64,000 nucleotides of DNA from UBA2040 sp963977135. GTDB taxonomy: Bacteria > Bacteroidota > Bacteroidia > Flavobacteriales_D > Crocinitomicaceae. Location of the stretch: positions 59,992-123,991 of the forward strand of contig CAXBNN010000009.1 in NCBI GenBank assembly GCA_963977135.1. The letters are read 5' to 3'. Shown in pieces: positions 61,172 to 64,000 of the stretch (position 1 is its first letter; every line of letters begins with the position of its first letter). The notes beneath the pieces are model-generated. The model saw only the letters and a program-made list of their open reading frames with translations, searched no databases and had not been told where the DNA came from. A program made the position numbers and the translations under genes.

Positions 61172-61570
61172 ATGGAAAATACTATGATTAATTGCCCTTG
61201 TGGTAAAACCAGAAATTACCAAGAATGTTGTGGCCAAGCTCATTCCAATCCTTCATTTATCAAAACAGCCGAAGACTTGATGCGTTCGAGATATTCTGCT
61301 TTCACTTTGGCAAATGGTCCGTATTTAATAGAAACACATCATTCTGAAACGAGAAAGCATGTCGATGAAAAAGAAATTGTCGATTGGGCGAAGTCAGTGA
61401 AGTGGGAACGATTGGAAATTATGAACAAGTCGCAAGGTTTGGAAAATGATGATATGGGAACAGTAGAATTTAAAGCCTACTTTAAAGAGAAAGGAAAGCC
61501 AAGTTACATTCATGAAAATTCTCTTTTCAAAAGAGAATATGGAGTTTGGAAGTATTATGGACGGATTTGA
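61172..61570 (+). CDS. YchJ-like protein with SEC-C zinc motif
   Basis: 132 residues. N-terminal SEC-C motif: Cys8-x-Cys10 and Cys19-Cys20 ('Cys-Pro-Cys-Gly-Lys' ... 'Glu-Cys-Cys-Gly'), then 'Met-Arg-Ser-Arg-Tyr-Ser-Ala-Phe' and an NTF2-like fold ending 'Trp-Lys-Tyr-Tyr-Gly'. YchJ family function is unclear; a role in metal-bound protein handling has been suggested. It lacks the second C-terminal SEC-C of longer members. Confidence 0.88.
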   Translation: MENTMINCPCGKTRNYQECCGQAHSNPSFIKTAEDLMRSRYSAFTLANGPYLIETHHSETRKHVDEKEIVDWAKSVKWERLEIMNKSQGLENDDMGTVEFKAYFKEKGKPSYIHENSLFKREYGVWKYYGRI

Positions 61571-61609
61571 TAAGGTTTTACCTGCTCCAAATATGTAGTA
61601 TTTTTTCGT

Positions 61610-61617
61610 TAATTTTG
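61610..61617 (+). promoter_or_regulatory. Putative -7 element of the GT22-like gene
   Basis: TAATTTTG, exact consensus, about 16 nt of leader to ATG 61640. No clear -33. Confidence 0.4.
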
Positions 61618-61639
61618 TAACTCCATCTTGAACAAATAA

Positions 61640-63112
61640 ATGCTCAATAAAATCGATTTCTCTTCTTTCCGAACCATCATTTTCGTTGGACTTATTTTTC
61701 GTTTACTTTCTGCAATATTTTCCGCGGGTTATGGCATGCACGACGATCATTTTTTGATTGTAGAAGCAGCATCTTCTTGGGCGGATGGATTCGACTATAA
61801 CGGCTGGTTGCCTTGGTCTGAAGGAAATAGAGGTGGAGCAGAAGGTCACAGTTTTACCTATGTAGGAATTAACTATATCTATTTTGCTGTAGCTAAATTT
61901 TTAGGAATGGATAACCCCATGACTTTAATGCTTTTCAATAGAATACTCCATGCATTGGCTTCAATAACGGTGGTTTATTTTGGAATAAAAATCACTGAAA
62001 AGATATCGAATCGTAAAAATGCTGTAATAGTTGGGTGGATACTTTCTCTACTCTGGATTATGCCTTTCCTTTCTGTTCGAAATTTAGTGGAAATGACCAG
62101 TATTCCTTTTTTGATGTGGGGAGTTTGGTTATTAGTGCGCAACCGAAAACCAATTGATTTTCTGTATGCCGGAATGCTGCTTGGGATGGCTGTTTCTTTC
62201 CGCTATCAAATTGGTGTTTTTGCGGTCGGTTTGGCTGCCTATTACTTCTTTAAGTATCAATGGAAACCATTTTTTCTTTTCTGCGGAGGGGTATTATTAG
62301 TTTTTGGAATAACACAAGGTTTGGTCGATTTCTTAATTTGGGGATATCCTTTCGCTGAGTTTATTGCTTATTTCACCTACAATGTGAATGAAGGAGTAAG
62401 CTATATGATCAACACCAATTACTTCATGTATTTCTACGTTCTTTTTGGAGTTCTTCTTTTCCCATTGGGGGTTCTTGCTCTGATTGGATTTTTCAATACT
62501 GCAAAAAAACAATGGTTTTTATTTCTTCCTACCATTGTCTTTATTTTGTTTCATTCGTTTTATCCTAACCGACAAGAGCGCTTTATTTTAACGGTTTTTC
62601 CTATTGTGGTTATACTTTCTATAATTGGGATAGATTACCTTAGAAAGTCAGCTTTTTGGAACAAAGCATGGAATTTTTCCTGGAAGGCATTTTGGGTATT
62701 GAATATTCCTTTGCTCTTATTTTTCTCTTTCACTTCTTCAAAAAAATCTCGAATTGAGGCAATGTATGCGCTTTACGATAATGGAATGCAGAAAGAGCAT
62801 ATTTTGGTTGAAGCATCCGGTGATTCTAAAATTTCTATGATGCCAAAGTTTTACAGCAAAAGCTGGGAAGCTCAATTTAGAGAAAGAGATGAGCCTGTTG
62901 TTCCTTTATTGGCTGAGAAGGAATCTTCTTATGATTATATCTTTTTCATTGGTGACGATAAATTACAAGATAGAATAAACCTCTACAAACCGTTTTATCC
63001 AAATATGAAATTGGAGAAAAAATGTCAACCAAGTGCAATCGACATAGTCCTTCACAAACTAAACCCAAGAAATTCAAACGAATATATTGAGGTTTGGAAA
63101 ACCAATTTGTAA
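61640..63112 (+). CDS. GT22-like membrane mannosyltransferase family protein
   Basis: 490 residues with about ten helices and a soluble C-terminal part. First loop 'His-Asp-Asp-His' (GT-C acidic motif) and a late 'Pro-Asn-Arg-Gln-Glu-Arg-Phe-Ile' that corresponds to the His-Lys-Glu-Glu-Arg-Phe motif of GT22 (ALG9/PIG-B type). It would use a polyprenyl-phosphate sugar. GT39 is an alternative. Donor and acceptor unknown. Confidence 0.78.
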   Translation: MLNKIDFSSFRTIIFVGLIFRLLSAIFSAGYGMHDDHFLIVEAASSWADGFDYNGWLPWSEGNRGGAEGHSFTYVGINYIYFAVAKFLGMDNPMTLMLFNRILHALASITVVYFGIKITEKISNRKNAVIVGWILSLLWIMPFLSVRNLVEMTSIPFLMWGVWLLVRNRKPIDFLYAGMLLGMAVSFRYQIGVFAVGLAAYYFFKYQWKPFFLFCGGVLLVFGITQGLVDFLIWGYPFAEFIAYFTYNVNEGVSYMINTNYFMYFYVLFGVLLFPLGVLALIGFFNTAKKQWFLFLPTIVFILFHSFYPNRQERFILTVFPIVVILSIIGIDYLRKSAFWNKAWNFSWKAFWVLNIPLLLFFSFTSSKKSRIEAMYALYDNGMQKEHILVEASGDSKISMMPKFYSKSWEAQFRERDEPVVPLLAEKESSYDYIFFIGDDKLQDRINLYKPFYPNMKLEKKCQPSAIDIVLHKLNPRNSNEYIEVWKTNL

Positions 63113-63156
63113 TTCGATATATTTCTGACTCTCGAAAAACTTACTAATTTTAGGCT

Positions 63157-63948
63157 ATGCGGGAAAAACTACACGATATTATTTTCGGAACGACTACTAG
63201 AGCTGGAAAAAACTTCGATATAGTTTTATTGTTTCTAATAATGATCTCGGTTCTTGTCGTCATGCTCGAAAGTGTTCCATCTTATCGGATGGCATATGGC
63301 GAAGAATTGCACTTCCTAGAATGGGTTTTCACTGTCATCTTCACAATAGAATTCGTTCTTAGAATAATTGTTTCTCAACGACCGTTGAAGTACGTTTTTA
63401 GTATGTGGGGAATAATTGACTTACTGAGTATTTTACCTACATTTATAAGTCCATTTATTGCCGGTTACACTTCTTTCCGAGTAGTTCGAGCCTTACGCTT
63501 ATTAAGAATTTTCAGAGTCCTAAAATTGAGTCGATTCACTTCTGAATCTCAGTCTTTGATGCGTTCACTCAAAGCTAGTTATTACAAAATCATGGTGTTC
63601 CTTTTCTTCGTCGTAATGATGATTATCCTTGCAGGTACGCTCATGTATGTCATTGAAGGAGGTGAAAATGGTTTTGATAGTATTCCGACTTCCATTTATT
63701 GGGCGGTTGTCACGGTAACTACCGTTGGATATGGAGATATTGCGCCTGGGACAGCAATAGGAAAAATGTTGGCTTCGGTAATGATGATCTTGGGATATGC
63801 AATTATTGCTGTTCCTACAGGACTAATTTCAGCAGAAATTTCAAAAGGGAAGAAAGATGAAAAGGACAATATCTGTGAGAATTGTGAGCATAACAATATG
63901 AATGGCGCCATTTTCTGCAGTCAATGTGGTGAAGAAATGAAACAATAA
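63157..63948 (+). CDS. Voltage-gated potassium channel with C-terminal zinc ribbon
   Basis: 263 residues, six helices. S4-like segment ('Arg-Val-Val-Arg-Ala-Leu-Arg-Leu-Leu-Arg-Ile-Phe-Arg' ~108-120), selectivity filter Thr188-Thr-Val-Gly-Tyr-Gly-Asp194. After the last helix comes a Lys-rich linker and a zinc ribbon, Cys240-x2-Cys243 and Cys254-x2-Cys257. The ribbon is not usual in bacterial Kv-like channels. Followed by a terminator at the window end. Confidence 0.92.
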   Translation: MREKLHDIIFGTTTRAGKNFDIVLLFLIMISVLVVMLESVPSYRMAYGEELHFLEWVFTVIFTIEFVLRIIVSQRPLKYVFSMWGIIDLLSILPTFISPFIAGYTSFRVVRALRLLRIFRVLKLSRFTSESQSLMRSLKASYYKIMVFLFFVVMMIILAGTLMYVIEGGENGFDSIPTSIYWAVVTVTTVGYGDIAPGTAIGKMLASVMMILGYAIIAVPTGLISAEISKGKKDEKDNICENCEHNNMNGAIFCSQCGEEMKQ

Positions 63949-63967
63949 AAAGAAAACGAATTATAGA

Positions 63968-63996
63968 ACCATCGATTTATCGGTGGTTTTTTTTTA
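63968..63996 (+). terminator. Terminator of the potassium channel gene
   Basis: ACCATCGA (63968-63975) pairs with TCGGTGGT (63980-63987, one G-U) and is followed by nine T. Confidence 0.85.
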
Positions 63997-64000
63997 TTGT

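Noticed and set aside
1..64000. tRNA, rRNA, CRISPR, transposase or phage genes
   Set aside because: No cloverleaf-like, rRNA-like, regular repeat-spacer, transposase or integrase sequence was seen by reading; a tRNAscan/CRISPR search would be decisive.

Overview
The window is AT-rich chromosomal DNA from a member of the Bacteroidota, most likely a Flavobacteriales-type bacterium (Crocinitomicaceae/Fluviicola-like is a guess, not shown). The evidence is a PorP/SprF protein with an OmpA-like partner, a PorV/PorQ-family protein, a secreted protein with a typical type IX secretion (T9SS) sorting domain, an S46 dipeptidyl-peptidase, a TonB-dependent receptor, and repeated copies of the phylum-specific -7 promoter element TAnnTTTG with few purine-rich ribosome sites. 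I see no rRNA, tRNA, CRISPR array, transposase or phage gene. Several start codons were moved inward from the longest open frame, because the upstream codon is TTG or GTG, or because a signal peptide or promoter fixes the start.

Layout. 1-8.2 kb: an outer-membrane/secretion operon, made of the 3' part of a TonB-dependent receptor, a 1424-residue secreted protein and a PorV/PorQ-family barrel. 8.2-10.3 kb: greA, a HIT protein and an SGNH-hydrolase/PKD protein; greA appears to have a promoter placed just before a terminator-like hairpin. 10.3-14.7 kb, minus strand: a membrane acyltransferase, then a TPR/PD40/OmpA/DUF1573-like protein overlapping an upstream PorP/SprF gene. 14.8-20.3 kb: a phenylacetyl-CoA epoxidase locus, with paaABCD on plus and, divergently, two tandem paaE-like reductases plus a short-chain dehydrogenase on minus. 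20.3-25.7 kb: DUF3467 protein, lipoprotein, a decayed methyltransferase remnant, an M23 peptidase, then a coiled-coil gene, zapA and rny.

25.8-36.5 kb is a surface-polysaccharide cluster: two O-antigen-ligase/polymerase-like proteins, a flippase, four glycosyltransferases, a DegT-type aminotransferase, an initiating sugar transferase and a second SGNH hydrolase paralogous to the one at 9.2 kb. 36.5-40.2 kb: a ZIP transporter, a methyltransferase, a SiaB/SiaC regulatory pair, coaE and a membrane protein. 40.4-49.1 kb: a DPP11-type peptidase, a VWD-domain protein, lpdA and a large T9SS cargo protein. 49.2-64 kb: lipA, an outer-membrane-like protein, an OsmC protein, rlmB, a GT39-like transferase, a YjjG-like phosphatase, upp, an ABC exporter overlapping a signal-less NMT1/THI5-like protein, hemH, ahcY, a YchJ-like protein, a GT22-like transferase and a potassium channel with a zinc-ribbon tail.

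Most of the window is housekeeping plus cell-surface biology. No wholly new system is evident. The least explained items are the receptor/secreted protein/PorV operon, the orphan SiaB-SiaC pair next to coaE, the doubled paaE, the signal-less binding protein coupled to an exporter, and a perfect 17-bp palindrome at 42.5 kb.
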